From assembly GCA_002390705.1 (NCBI GenBank), contig DGQA01000016.1, positions 1 to 64,000 of the forward strand: a DNA stretch of 64,000 nucleotides, written 5' to 3'. Source of the stretch: Actinobacteria bacterium UBA4426 (GTDB lineage: Bacteria; Actinomycetota; Actinomycetes; S36-B12). Under the pieces are notes generated by a model, which saw nothing but the letters and a program-made list of their open reading frames with translations, did no database searches and was not told the DNA's origin. A program made the translations under genes and the position numbers. This document shows positions 8,235 to 19,195 of this stretch, one piece after another. How positions within the stretch are numbered: the stretch's first letter is position 1; each line of letters begins with the position of its first letter.

Positions 8235-10327
8235 GCGAAACGAACCCCACGGCCGTCGCCGAAAACCCGGACGAAGTGGTAACCCAAGCCCGGGTCCGCT
8301 ATTTCCCTATGCCCCTAGGCGCGGGGACCATGGCACTGATCACACTGGACAATGGACACGATCACACTCGCCCATCGACGTTCGGTCCGGGTGGTCTTGC
8401 ATCAATTAACGAAGCCCTTGACGAGATTGCTGCCCGAACCGACGTGGCTGCCGTTGGCGTTACCGGCAAGCCGTTCGTGTTTGCCGTTGGCGCCGATCTT
8501 TCCGCCACGAGCTTGGTTAATGACCCGGCGATTATTTCGGCCTTCGGGAAATTTGGTCACGACGTCATGCGTCGTTTCGGAGAATTTTCAATCCCTACTT
8601 TCGCGTTTGTAAATGGAGCGGCGATGGGTGGCGGACTAGAACTCGCCTTGCATTGTGATTTCCGCTCGGTATCGGCAGACGCTGCGGCTCTGTCCCTGCC
8701 CGAGGTTTTTCTCGGACTCATTCCGGGCTGGGGTGGAGCCTGGCTGCTCCCTAACCTAGTGGGTCCCAAGAGGGCACTCGAAGTGATCATCAGCAACTCG
8801 ATGAGCCAGAACAAGCAACTCACACCGCAACGGGCTGTCGAGTTGGAGATAATGGATGTCATCTTCGCCCCCTCAGACTTTCTCGAGCAATCGGTTTTGT
8901 GGGCGGCGCAAGTACTTCAAGGGATCGTCGCGGTGGAGCGCGCGCCGATCGATCGCGATAGTTGGGACGCGGTAGTGGATGCGGCACGCGGGCAGGTTGA
9001 TGCACGAGTCCATGGAGCAACTCGCGCCCCCTACATTGCCTTAGATCTGGTACAAGCTGCAAAAACTAATTCGCGCAGCGAGGGATTTGACGCAGAAGAT
9101 GCAGCACTCACTGAGCTAGTGATGTCTGACCCACTTCGCGCCTCCCTATATTCATTCGATCTGGTCCAAAAACGTGCAAAACGCCCGGTCGGGGTCCCCG
9201 ACAAGTCACTGGCTCGACCGGTCAACAAAGTGGGAATTGTCGGTGCAGGACTCATGGCGAGTCAGTTAGCACTACTTTTCGCGCGGCAGTTGATGGTTCC
9301 GGTTGTCATGACCGATCTAGATCAGGAACGGGTGGCCAAAGGTGTCGCCTACGCGCACACAGAACTCGACACTCTGCACACGAAAGGGCGGATATCCGAC
9401 GATAAGCGCAATCGGCTTAAGGCACTCATCACGGGTACGACTGATAAGAGCCTTTTCTCTGATGCCGATTTTGTGATTGAGGCGGTCTTTGAGCAACTTG
9501 ATGTGAAAAAGGTGGTCTTCGCCCAATTGGAAGAAGTCGTTCGACCTGACTGCATTTTGGCAACCAACACGTCATCACTTTCCGTGGCCGAGATGGCGGC
9601 CGACTTGGCACACCCTGAGCGCGTCGTGGGGTTCCATTTCTTCAATCCTGTTGCGCTCATGCCGCTACTTGAGATCGCTCGAGCCGAGAAGACAGACGAC
9701 CCCTGCCTTGCCACCGCCTTCGCCGTTGGCAAGGGGCTCAAGAAGTCATGTGTGCTGGTCGCTGACCGTCCAGCGTTCGTGGTGAACCGCTTGCTCAACC
9801 GATTCCTAGGCGAAATTATTTCCTGCGTGGACGAGGGGGCAAGCTTTGCAGATGCCGATGCAGCGGTACACGCCATGGGGCTTCCAATGGACCCATTCGT
9901 CCTAGTGCAAATGGTCGGACCGGCCGTGGCTCAGCATGTTGCCCAGACACTCAATGGGCACTTTCCGGATCGATTCCATGCTTCCGAGAAAATGGGCAAG
10001 CTTGTTGCCGCTGGACTTCCAGGCATATGGTTGTGGGACGAAGCGGGCAACAAAACCGTGGATCCACGAGTCCTTGAAATCTTTGGAGATGCACCGAGCA
10101 CCATGTCCCCTGATCAGATCAGGGATCGAGCCCTCACAGCGATCACGCAGGAAGCCCGCATAATGCTCGATGAAGGGGTCGTCGCAGAAGCTCAAGATCT
10201 CGATCTGTGCATGATTTTGGGCGCCGGTTGGCCGTTCTGGTTGGGTGGGATCACTCCGTATCTCGACCGCGGAGGCTACAGCGATCCCCGATTTTTAGCA
10301 CAAGGCATTGCTAGCGTTCCTGCTTGA
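8231..10327 (+). CDS. fadB: Beta-oxidation multifunctional enzyme: enoyl-CoA hydratase / 3-hydroxyacyl-CoA dehydrogenase
   Basis: A 698-residue FadB/FadJ-type protein. The N-terminal crotonase domain carries '[14 protein letters not shown]' and '[14 protein letters not shown]'. The NAD-binding domain begins around residue 330 with '[17 protein letters not shown]', followed by '[14 protein letters not shown]' and '[14 protein letters not shown]' of 3-hydroxyacyl-CoA dehydrogenases and a C-terminal helical dehydrogenase domain. It converts enoyl-CoA through hydroxyacyl-CoA to ketoacyl-CoA and feeds FadA. The ATG overlaps the fadA stop (ATGA) and AGGGAG lies just upstream. Its 3' end overlaps dxs, on the other strand, by 17 bp. 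Confidence 0.93.
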   Translation: MSETNPTAVAENPDEVVTQARVRYFPMPLGAGTMALITLDNGHDHTRPSTFGPGGLASINEALDEIAARTDVAAVGVTGKPFVFAVGADLSATSLVNDPAIISAFGKFGHDVMRRFGEFSIPTFAFVNGAAMGGGLELALHCDFRSVSADAAALSLPEVFLGLIPGWGGAWLLPNLVGPKRALEVIISNSMSQNKQLTPQRAVELEIMDVIFAPSDFLEQSVLWAAQVLQGIVAVERAPIDRDSWDAVVDAARGQVDARVHGATRAPYIALDLVQAAKTNSRSEGFDAEDAALTELVMSDPLRASLYSFDLVQKRAKRPVGVPDKSLARPVNKVGIVGAGLMASQLALLFARQLMVPVVMTDLDQERVAKGVAYAHTELDTLHTKGRISDDKRNRLKALITGTTDKSLFSDADFVIEAVFEQLDVKKVVFAQLEEVVRPDCILATNTSSLSVAEMAADLAHPERVVGFHFFNPVALMPLLEIARAEKTDDPCLATAFAVGKGLKKSCVLVADRPAFVVNRLLNRFLGEIISCVDEGASFADADAAVHAMGLPMDPFVLVQMVGPAVAQHVAQTLNGHFPDRFHASEKMGKLVAAGLPGIWLWDEAGNKTVDPRVLEIFGDAPSTMSPDQIRDRALTAITQEARIMLDEGVVAEAQDLDLCMILGAGWPFWLGGITPYLDRGGYSDPRFLAQGIASVPA

Positions 10328-12221
10328 CGGCATCTGACACGTTACTTTCCAAATTGCCCACCATCCACTCAGTAATTGACCGAGTAATGGTCTGTCCGGT
10401 AAGGCCAAGCGAATTGAGAATGGACGCGCGCTTGGCATGGTCAAGGAATGCAAGAGGGGTTCCAAAGTTGCGAAGGGGCACGTCCACGTTTTGGTCCCGC
10501 AGTGCCTGGCTTAAGGCCGCACCGACGCCACCTGCCCGCATGCCGTCTTCGATTACCACCACCAGTTTGGCCCGTGCTGCTTGCGTAATCACGTATTGCG
10601 GGATTGGTTTTACCCAGCGCGGATCGAGAACCCGAACGCCTATTCCTTGTGCTTTGAGGCCATCAGCAACCTCAAGCCCCAGCGGGGCGAACGACCCGAT
10701 CGCCACGATGCAGACTTCCATTTCACCGTGATCGGCCAATACGTCAACGCCACTCTCGCGTGAAATTGCTGGGATGTCTTGCGGAATAGCTCCCTTTGAA
10801 AATCGCACCACGGTGGGTGCATCGTCAATGTCAACTGCTTCCCGCAAAGATTGCTTGAGCGTCGATTCGTCGCGCGGTGCCGCAATTCGCAGTCCCGGGA
10901 CAACTTGCAACATTGCCATGTCCCAGACCCCATTGTGGCTAGCACCATCGTCGCCGGTCACCCCAGCGCGGTCAAGTACAAAAGTCACACCAGCATTGTG
11001 CAATGCACAATCCATTATTACTTGGTCAAACGCCCGATTCAAAAAGGTTGCATACAGTGCCACCACCGGATGCATACCCCCGTAAGCCAGTCCCGCTGCA
11101 CTTGTCGCAGCGTGCTGCTCGGCGATCCCTACGTCAAAGATGCGGTCCGGAAATAACTGTCCAAACTGATCTAATCCCGTTGGCCCCCCCATAGCAGCAG
11201 TAATCGCGACAACATCTGAGCGCACTTGGCCAATGGCGACCAGTTCATCGGAGAATGCCTCGGTCCACGTGCGACCAGAAGCCGAAACTGGAAGTCCGGT
11301 TTCAGGATCAATCACGCCCACCCCATGGAATCGATCAGCTTCATCGGCCTCCGCAGGTGCATAGCCTTGGCCTTTGTGCGTGATCACATGAACAATTACG
11401 GGGGCATCAAAATCACGCGCCCGACTCAATGCATACTCAAGCTCGGACTCATCATGACCATCAACCGGTCCCACGTACTTCAAACCAAGATCCTCGAACA
11501 TGCCTTGTGGCGCTACAACATCTTTCACGCCCTTTTTCATGCCGTGTAGGGCATCATAAATGGGCTCTCCTACTACTGGCGTGCGATGCAGCACCCGCTT
11601 GCCCCAACTCATGACCCGCTCATAGTTGGGGGCGGTCCGGAGTGTGTGCAAATGATGGGCAAGGCCGCCAATTGTGGGTGAATAGGAGCGCGCGTTGTCA
11701 TTAACGACTATCACGAGGGGCCTCTCTCCCGTCGCAATATTGTTGAGTGCTTCCCACGCCATGCCACCGGTGAGTGCACCGTCGCCAATCACTGCGACCA
11801 CATGCTGCTCACCCAAGAGCCCCCGCCGCTCCCAAGCCTTGGCCAGTCCATCTGCATATGAAAGCGCTGTGGATGCATGGGAGTTTTCGACAATGTCATG
11901 ACCGCTCTCAGCGCGACTGGGGTAGCCACTGAGTCCCCCTTCTTGGCGAAGCGTGTCAAATTCGGCGGCCCGTCCCGTTAAAATTTTATGTACGTAGGAC
12001 TGATGGCCGGTGTCCCAGATAATTGCGTCCTCTGGGGATCGAAAAACTCGGTGTAACGCAATACTCAGTTCCACCACTCCAAGATTAGGGCCGAGATGGC
12101 CACCGGTTGCAGAAACCTTTTCTACCAAGAAAGCCCGGATCTCTCGGGCTAGTTCAGGCAACCTTTCTGGTGGTAACGCGCGCACGTCTCGAGGATCACG
12201 GATTGCCGGCAAATAACGCAC
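10311..12221 (-). CDS. dxs: 1-deoxy-D-xylulose-5-phosphate synthase
   Basis: A 636-residue thiamine-diphosphate enzyme that condenses pyruvate with glyceraldehyde-3-phosphate, the first step of the MEP isoprenoid pathway. Visible motifs are '[16 protein letters not shown]', the ThDP/Mg site '[16 protein letters not shown]', the pyrimidine-domain '[13 protein letters not shown]' and a transketolase C-terminal domain. Length is typical. The GTG start at 12221 has TACACT 6 nt upstream, located inside the end of the preceding gene, so dxs probably has its own leaderless promoter besides any readthrough from acnA. Confidence 0.95.
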   Translation of the reverse strand: MRYLPAIRDPRDVRALPPERLPELAREIRAFLVEKVSATGGHLGPNLGVVELSIALHRVFRSPEDAIIWDTGHQSYVHKILTGRAAEFDTLRQEGGLSGYPSRAESGHDIVENSHASTALSYADGLAKAWERRGLLGEQHVVAVIGDGALTGGMAWEALNNIATGERPLVIVVNDNARSYSPTIGGLAHHLHTLRTAPNYERVMSWGKRVLHRTPVVGEPIYDALHGMKKGVKDVVAPQGMFEDLGLKYVGPVDGHDESELEYALSRARDFDAPVIVHVITHKGQGYAPAEADEADRFHGVGVIDPETGLPVSASGRTWTEAFSDELVAIGQVRSDVVAITAAMGGPTGLDQFGQLFPDRIFDVGIAEQHAATSAAGLAYGGMHPVVALYATFLNRAFDQVIMDCALHNAGVTFVLDRAGVTGDDGASHNGVWDMAMLQVVPGLRIAAPRDESTLKQSLREAVDIDDAPTVVRFSKGAIPQDIPAISRESGVDVLADHGEMEVCIVAIGSFAPLGLEVADGLKAQGIGVRVLDPRWVKPIPQYVITQAARAKLVVVIEDGMRAGGVGAALSQALRDQNVDVPLRNFGTPLAFLDHAKRASILNSLGLTGQTITRSITEWMVGNLESNVSDAVKQER

Positions 12222-12225
12222 CAGC

Positions 12226-12591
12226 CTAGTGTAGGTGAGAAGTGTCAGTGGCGCTGTGGTGTAGGTCCGTCAGTGCCGAATAGACGCAATTGACCTCTCG
12301 AGCTTCCCGCAATAGTTGTGCTCCGACGGCGCTCAACGTGTCAAGAAGGTCTTCTGGGCGCTGACTACCAGACCCCGTACGAGCGGTTGCGTAAAGCCGG
12401 CGCATCAACTCGATATCGGTCTGTATTCGCTCACGGAGCACCCATGCCAAAGCTACTGGGTCTTTTCTGCTCTGCGAGTCCCGGAACTCCCCGGGCAGTC
12501 GATCCAGGAGCCATCGGGTTACCTGCCCAAGAAACTCGGGGTCTTGTGCGGTCACCAAGTCGCTGGGCCATCCAGGCGAGGACATGATCAC
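12226..12591 (-). CDS. Conserved actinobacterial hypothetical protein downstream of aconitase
   Basis: A 121-residue, mostly helical soluble protein with no signal or membrane segment. Homologues of this type ('[12 protein letters not shown]..', then '[24 protein letters not shown]') sit near dxs or aconitase in other actinobacteria, but no function is known to me. Its GTG start overlaps the acnA stop (GTGA, 12588-12591), so translation is coupled to aconitase. An alternative start is the ATG two codons in. Its 3' end carries the putative dxs promoter. Confidence 0.78.
   Translation of the reverse strand: MIMSSPGWPSDLVTAQDPEFLGQVTRWLLDRLPGEFRDSQSRKDPVALAWVLRERIQTDIELMRRLYATARTGSGSQRPEDLLDTLSAVGAQLLREAREVNCVYSALTDLHHSATDTSHLH
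12228..12233 (-). promoter_or_regulatory. Putative -10 box of leaderless dxs mRNA
   Basis: On the minus strand TACACT is followed by 6 nt and the GTG start. The box lies within the last codons of the upstream 121-residue gene. Confidence 0.5.
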
Positions 12592-15245
12592 AGAAGCGAA
12601 CGTAGAACATACTGCAAAATTCCACCGTTTCGGTAATAGTCGGCCTCACCTGGAGTATCTATGCGCAATCCGACCTCAAATTCGATGCCCGCACCACCCG
12701 GTGACGTGGCACTCACCGTTAACGTCTGTGGGGTGATTCCTTTGTTGAGGGCAGTGATCCCAGAAACTGCAAATACCTCGTTGCCCAAAAGCCCCAGCGA
12801 CGCGGCACTGTCGCCGGCCATGAATTGTAGGGGAAGTACTCCCATCCCAATCAAGTTCGACCGATGAATTCGTTCATAGGACTGAGCAATGACAGCTCGG
12901 ACGCCTAATAGCGCGGTCCCCTTTGCGGCCCAGTCACGACTTGACCCGGACCCATATTCTTTTCCAGCAAGAATAATCAACGGAATTTGTTTGGCCTGGT
13001 ATCGAATTGAGGCGTCATAGATAGTGGTAATGGGAGAGCCCGGATCTGTGAAGTCCACGGTCACACCACCTTCTGTGCCTGGAACCAGAAAATTCTTTAA
13101 GCGAATATTCGCGAAAGTCCCACGAATCATGACTTCGTGATTCCCGCGTCGGGACCCATACGAATTGAAATCCTTACGTTCAATTCCGTGCTCACTTAGA
13201 TACAGGCCCGCTGGTGAATCTGCCTTAATGGATCCAGCAGGAGAGATGTGGTCCGTTGTTACCGAGTCCCCTAGTACAGCAAGCACTCGAGCCTCGCTAA
13301 TGTCACTTACCGGTTTCGGATCCCGCTCCATGCCTTCAAAATAGGGCGGCCGACGAACGTACGTGCTGTCCGGATCCCACTGGAAAATGCTCCCGGTCGG
13401 GGTGGGCAACGACTGCCACGCTTGATCGCCCGCAAACACGTCCCGGTATCGATCAATGTACATGTGCGAATCAATCGAGTCAGCAATTACTTGCTCAATC
13501 TCTGTTGATGAAGGCCAAATGTCGGCCAGAAAAACTGGGGCACCTTCTGGATCTACCCCAAGTGGATCATTGACCAAGTCCATGTCCATCGTTCCTGCGA
13601 TCGCATAGGCCACAACCAGGGGTGGGGATGCGAGGTAATTCATCTTCACATCCGGGTTGATTCTTCCCTCGAAATTTCGATTTCCGCTCAACACCGAAGT
13701 GACCACAACATCATGGGTGTTCACCGCCGCCGAGACCTCAGTAATGAGTGGTCCTGAGTTTCCAATACACGTCGTACAGCCGTAGCCCACCACACTGAAG
13801 CCCAATTTTTCCAAGTACGGCAACAGACCTGACTTTTCGTAGTAGTCGGTCACCACTTTTGAACCCGGTGCCAACGTAGTCTTCACCCACGGCTTTCGGG
13901 CGAGCCCGCGTTCGACCGCCTTTTTTGCAAGCAGTCCAGCACCGATCATCACTGACGGATTTGAGGTATTGGTACACGATGTAATGGCCGCAACACTGAC
14001 AGCACCATGTTTAATTTCAAGCGCCTCACCCGAAATATTGATACTTACTCGTTTTTCCGGCTCCTCGGTAAAACTTGTCAAAGCTTGCCCGAACTTGGAT
14101 TGGGCTTCGGCCAGAATCACTCGGTCTTGTGGGCGCTTGGGTCCAGCGATGCTGGGCACCACCGTGCTCATGTCTAACTCGACAAGCTCCGAGTAATTTG
14201 CCTCATGATCGGGGTCGTGCCATAGGCCCTGTCTGTGTGCGTAGGCCCGGACCAGTTCAATTGAATCCTTTGTCCGCCCCGTCAGTTCTAGGTAGTCAAG
14301 AGTGACCTGATCAATGGGGAAAATTGCCACCGTACTGCCGTACTCGGGACTCATATTTCCGATCGTGGCCCGATTGGCCAGTGGCACAGTCTCCACGCCA
14401 CTGCCATAGAACTCCACGAACTTGCCCACGACACCTCTTGTCCGGAGTATTTCCGTGATCGTGAGTACCAAGTCTGTTGCGGTTGCTCCTGGCGGAAGCT
14501 CGCCCGTGAGTTTGAAACCCACCACGCGCGGGATCAACATAGAAACAGACTGGCCCAACATCGCGGCCTCGGCTTCAATGCCACCTACCCCCCAACCAAG
14601 CACACCCAAACCGTTCACCATTGTGGTATGCGAATCGGTGCCCACAACCGTGTCAGGATAGGCCTGCCCTCCCCGGGCCATGATCACGCGCGCAAGATGC
14701 TCGATATTTACTTGATGCACAATCCCCGTTCCGGGAGGCACCACCTTAAACTCTTCAAATGCGCTCTGGCCCCAGCGCAGGAATTGATATCGCTCACGAT
14801 TGCGCTCGTATTCCAGCGCAACATTTCGCTCCGCGGCGTCGGGCAAACCAAAGAAATCTGCGATCACCGAGTGGTCAATCACCAATTCAGATGGATTCAG
14901 AGGCTCGATCTTGTCAGGGTTGCCACCGAGGGCAATCACTGCTTCGCGCATAGTGGCTAAATCGACCACAACGGGTACCCCCGTGAAGTCCTGCATCACC
15001 ACGCGCGAGGGCGTGAATTGAATTTCCTGCGTGGGCTCAACTTTTGCGTCCCAGGCGCCTAAAGCGCGGATCGTATCTGCATCAACATTTATGCCGTCCT
15101 CGGTCCGCAACAAGTTTTCGAGCAAAATTTTGTGGGTGAATGGGAGTTTCTCACTACCCGGCACAGCATCGATGGCAAAGATCTCAAATTCTTCACCGCC
15201 GACCTTGAGGGTTTGTTTTGCAGAAAATGAATTCACGCTCGACAC
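12588..15245 (-). CDS. acnA: Aconitate hydratase
   Basis: An 885-residue AcnA-type aconitase of the TCA and glyoxylate cycles, interconverting citrate and isocitrate through a [4Fe-4S] cluster. The cluster cysteines are in '[12 protein letters not shown]' (about residue 425) and '[12 protein letters not shown]' (about residue 491). The C-terminal swivel domain contains '[12 protein letters not shown]'. The GTG start at 15245 has GGAGGT just upstream, a strong Shine-Dalgarno. A 24-bp perfect palindrome lies about 41 bp upstream and overlaps a possible -35 element, suggesting repressor control. It shares the strand with the rRNA methyltransferase upstream and a coupled small gene downstream. 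Confidence 0.96.
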   Translation of the reverse strand: MSSVNSFSAKQTLKVGGEEFEIFAIDAVPGSEKLPFTHKILLENLLRTEDGINVDADTIRALGAWDAKVEPTQEIQFTPSRVVMQDFTGVPVVVDLATMREAVIALGGNPDKIEPLNPSELVIDHSVIADFFGLPDAAERNVALEYERNRERYQFLRWGQSAFEEFKVVPPGTGIVHQVNIEHLARVIMARGGQAYPDTVVGTDSHTTMVNGLGVLGWGVGGIEAEAAMLGQSVSMLIPRVVGFKLTGELPPGATATDLVLTITEILRTRGVVGKFVEFYGSGVETVPLANRATIGNMSPEYGSTVAIFPIDQVTLDYLELTGRTKDSIELVRAYAHRQGLWHDPDHEANYSELVELDMSTVVPSIAGPKRPQDRVILAEAQSKFGQALTSFTEEPEKRVSINISGEALEIKHGAVSVAAITSCTNTSNPSVMIGAGLLAKKAVERGLARKPWVKTTLAPGSKVVTDYYEKSGLLPYLEKLGFSVVGYGCTTCIGNSGPLITEVSAAVNTHDVVVTSVLSGNRNFEGRINPDVKMNYLASPPLVVAYAIAGTMDMDLVNDPLGVDPEGAPVFLADIWPSSTEIEQVIADSIDSHMYIDRYRDVFAGDQAWQSLPTPTGSIFQWDPDSTYVRRPPYFEGMERDPKPVSDISEARVLAVLGDSVTTDHISPAGSIKADSPAGLYLSEHGIERKDFNSYGSRRGNHEVMIRGTFANIRLKNFLVPGTEGGVTVDFTDPGSPITTIYDASIRYQAKQIPLIILAGKEYGSGSSRDWAAKGTALLGVRAVIAQSYERIHRSNLIGMGVLPLQFMAGDSAASLGLLGNEVFAVSGITALNKGITPQTLTVSATSPGGAGIEFEVGLRIDTPGEADYYRNGGILQYVLRSLL

Positions 15246-15285
15246 AGGACCTCCAGGTTAAGGTTAAGGAACCATAAGGTACCAC

Positions 15286-15309
15286 AAGTATCTTGACGTC
15301 AAGATACTT
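15286..15309. promoter_or_regulatory. 24-bp perfect palindrome, probable operator of acnA
   Basis: The left half AAGTATCTTGAC and right half GTCAAGATACTT are exact reverse complements with no spacer. The palindrome covers the stop codon of the upstream methyltransferase gene and a TTGACG that could be the acnA -35, with TACCTT as a possible -10 downstream. No U-tract follows it on the minus strand, so an intrinsic terminator is less likely than a dimeric-repressor operator. Confidence 0.6.
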
Positions 15310-16534
15310 TGGTGCTCCTCAAAACTGCCAAGGACTCGAAATGATGGGTCATAGGGAAAGCGTCCCACGCCCGGACACTGACCAATTCATATGCCCCGTC
15401 CGTGCAGATTTCACGGACATCACGTGCGAGCGCTACCGGATCGCAGGCAACATACAAGATTGACCGCGGACCGAGTGCCCGTACATCGGCACACACCGAA
15501 ATCCCGGCCCCCGACCGCGGCGGGTCCAGCAATATCCCGTCGACTCCAGATCCGGAACCGCGCATGTTACGGATGAACGCCTCGACACTGCTGGTGATCA
15601 CTCGGACATGTGCACAATCTACATCTGGCACCCCTGCGAACCGATCACGCGCGCGTTGGGAGGCAGCCCGGTTCCCCTCAACGGTGGTGACTCTGCCAGC
15701 GGAACCCAACTCAAGTGAAAGCACCCGCGAAAATACCCCCGCACCCCCGTACAAATCCCACCAGTCTTCCCCGGACCGCGCGGCACCAGAGTCAATAATT
15801 GCCTGTTGTACGACCGGGAGCAGGGACCCATTTGCTTGCCAAAAATCTTGGATATCCGTTTCCCACTGCACGCCCGAAAACTCTCTGGTGACCAGCTCTG
15901 GCCCCGAGATGTGGCCCATCGGACCCACCACACTGACCCCTGCGGAACCTTGGGCAAAGGTGTACTCGCCTGGTACTACTCCTGCGGTGGACCTCAGCCG
16001 GAGGAGTTCCTGCGCAATTTCACTCGTCACCGTTGTGCACAACGGAGTATTCACCAACATGTCACTGCGATTTTGGTGCATCTGCCATTCGTCATTCCAC
16101 TCAAATCTGGCTCGGGCTCGCCAACCTAAACCGCTGTCACCGTGTAGTTCGATTACCCCTTCGCCCACTATTTTTTCAACCTGGTTTGCCTGCAATTGGG
16201 CGAAACGTTCCAATGAATCCTTAAGCACCCTTGTCTTCAGAGCACGTTGATGCGCGTAGTCGACGTATTGAAAGTCACAACCCCCGCATTGGGCACTCGC
16301 GGCACAGCTGGGATTAACCCGATATTCAGACGACTCCAAAATCTCCTGAGCGACGCCGAAATAAACTTTCTGCCTCTTGTGGGTGATTCGGATTTTTGCA
16401 CGTTCGCCGGTCATGGCGCCACGGACGAAAACAACACAACCCTCGACGTGCGTGACAAAGTGACCACCGTGGGCTATTTTTCCGATCTCGGCAATGTAAA
16501 AATCACCCACATTCAGGGCTGACTTAGAACTCAT
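15299..16534 (-). CDS. TRAM-domain 23S rRNA (uracil-5-)-methyltransferase, RumA/TrmA family
   Basis: About 411 residues. An N-terminal TRAM-like beta domain is followed by the iron-sulfur cysteine motif C-x5-C-x2-C in 'CAASAQCGGCDFQ', then a Rossmann SAM-binding domain with 'LYGGAGVFSRVL', 'LLDPPRSGAG' and the catalytic cysteine region 'YVACDPVALARDV'. It methylates C5 of a uridine in RNA; the exact site (RlmC, RlmD or TrmA) cannot be decided. The ATG at 16534 overlaps the stop of the APC transporter gene by 11 bp. An in-frame TTG at 16561 would add nine residues. The last codons lie in the acnA palindrome. Confidence 0.88.
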   Translation of the reverse strand: MSSKSALNVGDFYIAEIGKIAHGGHFVTHVEGCVVFVRGAMTGERAKIRITHKRQKVYFGVAQEILESSEYRVNPSCAASAQCGGCDFQYVDYAHQRALKTRVLKDSLERFAQLQANQVEKIVGEGVIELHGDSGLGWRARARFEWNDEWQMHQNRSDMLVNTPLCTTVTSEIAQELLRLRSTAGVVPGEYTFAQGSAGVSVVGPMGHISGPELVTREFSGVQWETDIQDFWQANGSLLPVVQQAIIDSGAARSGEDWWDLYGGAGVFSRVLSLELGSAGRVTTVEGNRAASQRARDRFAGVPDVDCAHVRVITSSVEAFIRNMRGSGSGVDGILLDPPRSGAGISVCADVRALGPRSILYVACDPVALARDVREICTDGAYELVSVRAWDAFPMTHHFESLAVLRSTKVS

Positions 16535-18485
16535 TTTCGACACTGTTTTCACTTGACTCAAGCTGCCAGGGCACGCTAATCACCATCACTGAATTGGAGA
16601 ACAACAATCGGCCCTTAAGTCGCAGTGCCGATTGGTTATGCAAAATCTGCTCCCACCAATGCCCCACCACATACTCGGGTATAAAGACGGCGATCAAGTC
16701 GTTCGGAGACTCCGTACGAAGTTCTTTGACATAGTCAATAATCGGCCTGGTAATTTCGCGGTATGGCGAATCCAATATTCGCAAGGTCACCGGGATATCG
16801 CGACGGACCCAGTCCTCATGCAATTGTTGCGTCTCGGCATCATTGACGTTCACGGTGACGGCCTCAATTACCGTAGGCCGAGTAGCGCGCGCGTATGCAA
16901 TTGCCCGGAGTGTTGGTTTGTGAATTTTGGACACCAACACGAGCGCATGTACACGGGCGGGCAACATTACATGCTCAGTTTCTAAAGTCGACGACTCTCT
17001 GCGCACCTTTTCGTAGTGCCGATTTATTCGCAGCATGCCATAAAAAATTATGGGCATCGCTACCACCACGACCCAAGCACCGCTCGTGAACTTGGTGACG
17101 ACCACGATCACCAATACGGCACCAGTCATGGTGAATCCGATTGCATTCACTACTCGTGAACGAAGACAGCGCTGACGCTCTCTGCGATCAATTTCCGTTT
17201 TCAGGACCTTGCCCCAATGTCGGATCATCCCAAATTGGCTCAAGGCAAATGCGATAAAAACGCCAATAATGTACAACTGAATCAATCGTGTGACATCACC
17301 CTGAAATGCGATAATGAGAAGCACTGCTAATCCAGCAAGTACTAAAATTCCATTGCTGAGCGCGAGGCGATCACCGCGCGTGTGAAGTTGTCGAGGGAGG
17401 TAGCCGTCGCGCGCAAGGATTGAGCCCATCACGGGAAAGCCAATAAATGCGCTATTCGCAGCCAATGCCAAAATCAGTGCGGTGACGAGCGAGATCAACA
17501 GGACCGCCCATCCTGCGTTATCAAACACCGCTGCTGCCACTTGCACGATCACCGTCTTTTGACTTTCACCTATTGGGAGTCCGACTAAGTCAACATCGGC
17601 TTGGGTGACCCGCACGCCGGTTCTCATCGCCAACCATGTGATTCCGCTAAACATCAACATGCTGATTAACCCCAACATGAGTAGAGCTTTCGCAGCATTT
17701 CTAGATTTCGGTTCCTGAAAAGCAGGAACCCCACTTGAGACCACCTCGATACCGGTTAAGGCTGTCGTGCCCGAGCTAAATGAACGAGCGATCAGAAAAA
17801 TTAATGCGAAACCGGTCAAAGTACCTTCATGTGAAATCTCCCATTCGGCGCTCTCCGCCAACATGGGCTCCCCATTGATGACTTTGATAATCGCGACGCC
17901 GATCATGACGAAAATCGAGAAAACAAACAGGTACGCAGGAATTGCAAACATGCCCCCTGCGTTTCTCACTCCTCGCAAATTCAATAATGTGATGATGACG
18001 ACGAAACCAACGGCAAACCACACGGCGTGTTGTCCGACAAAGCCAATGGTCGAACCCAAATTTGCAACAGCCGCAGAAACGGACACAGCAACGGTGAGTA
18101 CGTAGTCGATGAGCAGCGCACTACCTACAAAGGCTCCCCACTGCGGGCCTAGGTTCGCCGAAACAACATCGTAATCTCCGCCCCCATCCGGATAGGCCCG
18201 AACATTCTGCCGATAGGACGCGATCACAAGAAAATAGACAAGGACAACACATCCGGCTATCCAGGGTCCAAAAGCGAACAGAGATGCGCCACCCAGTGAG
18301 AGCACAAGCAAGATTTCCTGGGTGGCATACGCGTTAGAAGACAGTGCATCACTAGCAAAAACCGGCAGGGCGATCCGTTTCGGAAGCAGGGTCTGGGAGA
18401 GCCGCTCGCTACGTAGAGCCCGGCCTAATACGACCCTTTTCAGACCATTCGCGATTGACACGATTCCCCAGCGTAGACCTGTCAT
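16524..18485 (-). CDS. APC-family permease with cytosolic C-terminal domain
   Basis: About 653 residues with roughly twelve hydrophobic helices of the amino acid-polyamine-organocation fold ('FASDALSSNAYATQEILLVL', 'GGGDYDVVSANLGP') and a soluble C-terminal domain of about 170 residues. Proteins of this type in actinobacteria usually sit beside a pair of TrkA genes, as here, and may carry potassium or amino acids; the substrate is not established. The start ATG at 18485 matches the family N-terminus and is divergent from the first TrkA gene, with 44 bp between the start codons. Confidence 0.85.
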   Translation of the reverse strand: MTGLRWGIVSIANGLKRVVLGRALRSERLSQTLLPKRIALPVFASDALSSNAYATQEILLVLSLGGASLFAFGPWIAGCVVLVYFLVIASYRQNVRAYPDGGGDYDVVSANLGPQWGAFVGSALLIDYVLTVAVSVSAAVANLGSTIGFVGQHAVWFAVGFVVIITLLNLRGVRNAGGMFAIPAYLFVFSIFVMIGVAIIKVINGEPMLAESAEWEISHEGTLTGFALIFLIARSFSSGTTALTGIEVVSSGVPAFQEPKSRNAAKALLMLGLISMLMFSGITWLAMRTGVRVTQADVDLVGLPIGESQKTVIVQVAAAVFDNAGWAVLLISLVTALILALAANSAFIGFPVMGSILARDGYLPRQLHTRGDRLALSNGILVLAGLAVLLIIAFQGDVTRLIQLYIIGVFIAFALSQFGMIRHWGKVLKTEIDRRERQRCLRSRVVNAIGFTMTGAVLVIVVVTKFTSGAWVVVVAMPIIFYGMLRINRHYEKVRRESSTLETEHVMLPARVHALVLVSKIHKPTLRAIAYARATRPTVIEAVTVNVNDAETQQLHEDWVRRDIPVTLRILDSPYREITRPIIDYVKELRTESPNDLIAVFIPEYVVGHWWEQILHNQSALRLKGRLLFSNSVMVISVPWQLESSENSVENEF

Positions 18486-18517
18486 AGATTGCCCTGCATA
18501 GCGACGGCCCCAGCGTG

Positions 18518-18523
18518 TACCGT
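18518..18523 (+). promoter_or_regulatory. Putative -10 box of leaderless trkA mRNA
   Basis: TACCGT lies 6 nt before the GTG at 18530, which supports 18530 rather than the in-frame GTGs at 18515 or 18524 as the start. Confidence 0.45.
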
Positions 18524-18529
18524 GTGCAC

Positions 18530-19195
18530 GTGCATATTGTGATTCTGGGCTGCGGTCGCGTGGGCTCTTTGCTTGCCGCCTGGCTCGACCAGGGGGGCCA
18601 TTCGGTAGCTGTTGTGGATCAGGAACCATCGGCTTTTCGCAAATTGGGTCCCGATTTTACCGGGATCACGGTAAAAGGTGTGGGCTTTGATCGAGAGACC
18701 CTCGAGTCGGCTGGCATAACCCGCGCTCATGCATTCGCGGCCGTCAGCAGTGGAGACAACAGCAACATCCTGGCTGCTCGAGTGGCGCGCGAAACATACG
18801 GGGTGGAGCATGTGATCGCTCGAATCTATGACCCTAAACGTGCTGCCGTTTACCAACGGCTTGGAATACCCACCGTTGCGACGGTCACGTGGACGGCCAC
18901 GCAAATAATGAAAGCACTGCTTCCCACCGGTGCCAGCGAAGAATTCACCGATCCGACCGGCTCCATAACCTTGGCCGAGGTACCGCTGGACCAGCAATGG
19001 TATGGGCGCAACGCCACCGAACTTGAACGCCAGACAGGTGCGCGGATTGCCTTCGTCACTCGATATGAGGCCGCCATGTTGCCCGGTCCAGATTTTGTTC
19101 TCCAAGAGGGTGACTACGTGCACCTACTATTTCCACCCGCAGATCGCGAGCGGATCGAAGGCATCGCACTGTTCCGCGAGAAGGGCAATTCATGA
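18530..19195 (+). CDS. ceoB: TrkA-type NAD-binding potassium uptake protein (first of pair)
   Basis: About 221 residues. An N-terminal RCK/Rossmann domain begins with 'HIVILGCGRVGSLLAAWL', and a TrkA-C domain follows from about residue 140. These cytosolic subunits gate K+ transporters in response to nucleotides. In mycobacteria and streptomycetes the pair is named CeoB/CeoC and stands beside an APC-type transporter, the same arrangement as here. The stop overlaps the start of the second protein (ATGA, 19192-19195). The start is chosen from the TACCGT box. Confidence 0.9.
   Translation: MHIVILGCGRVGSLLAAWLDQGGHSVAVVDQEPSAFRKLGPDFTGITVKGVGFDRETLESAGITRAHAFAAVSSGDNSNILAARVARETYGVEHVIARIYDPKRAAVYQRLGIPTVATVTWTATQIMKALLPTGASEEFTDPTGSITLAEVPLDQQWYGRNATELERQTGARIAFVTRYEAAMLPGPDFVLQEGDYVHLLFPPADRERIEGIALFREKGNS

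Noticed and set aside
15286..15309. AcnR operator as the explanation of the acnA palindrome
   Set aside because: The half-sites do not match the corynebacterial AcnR motif as I remember it (CAGnAC...GTnCTG), so no named regulator is assigned.
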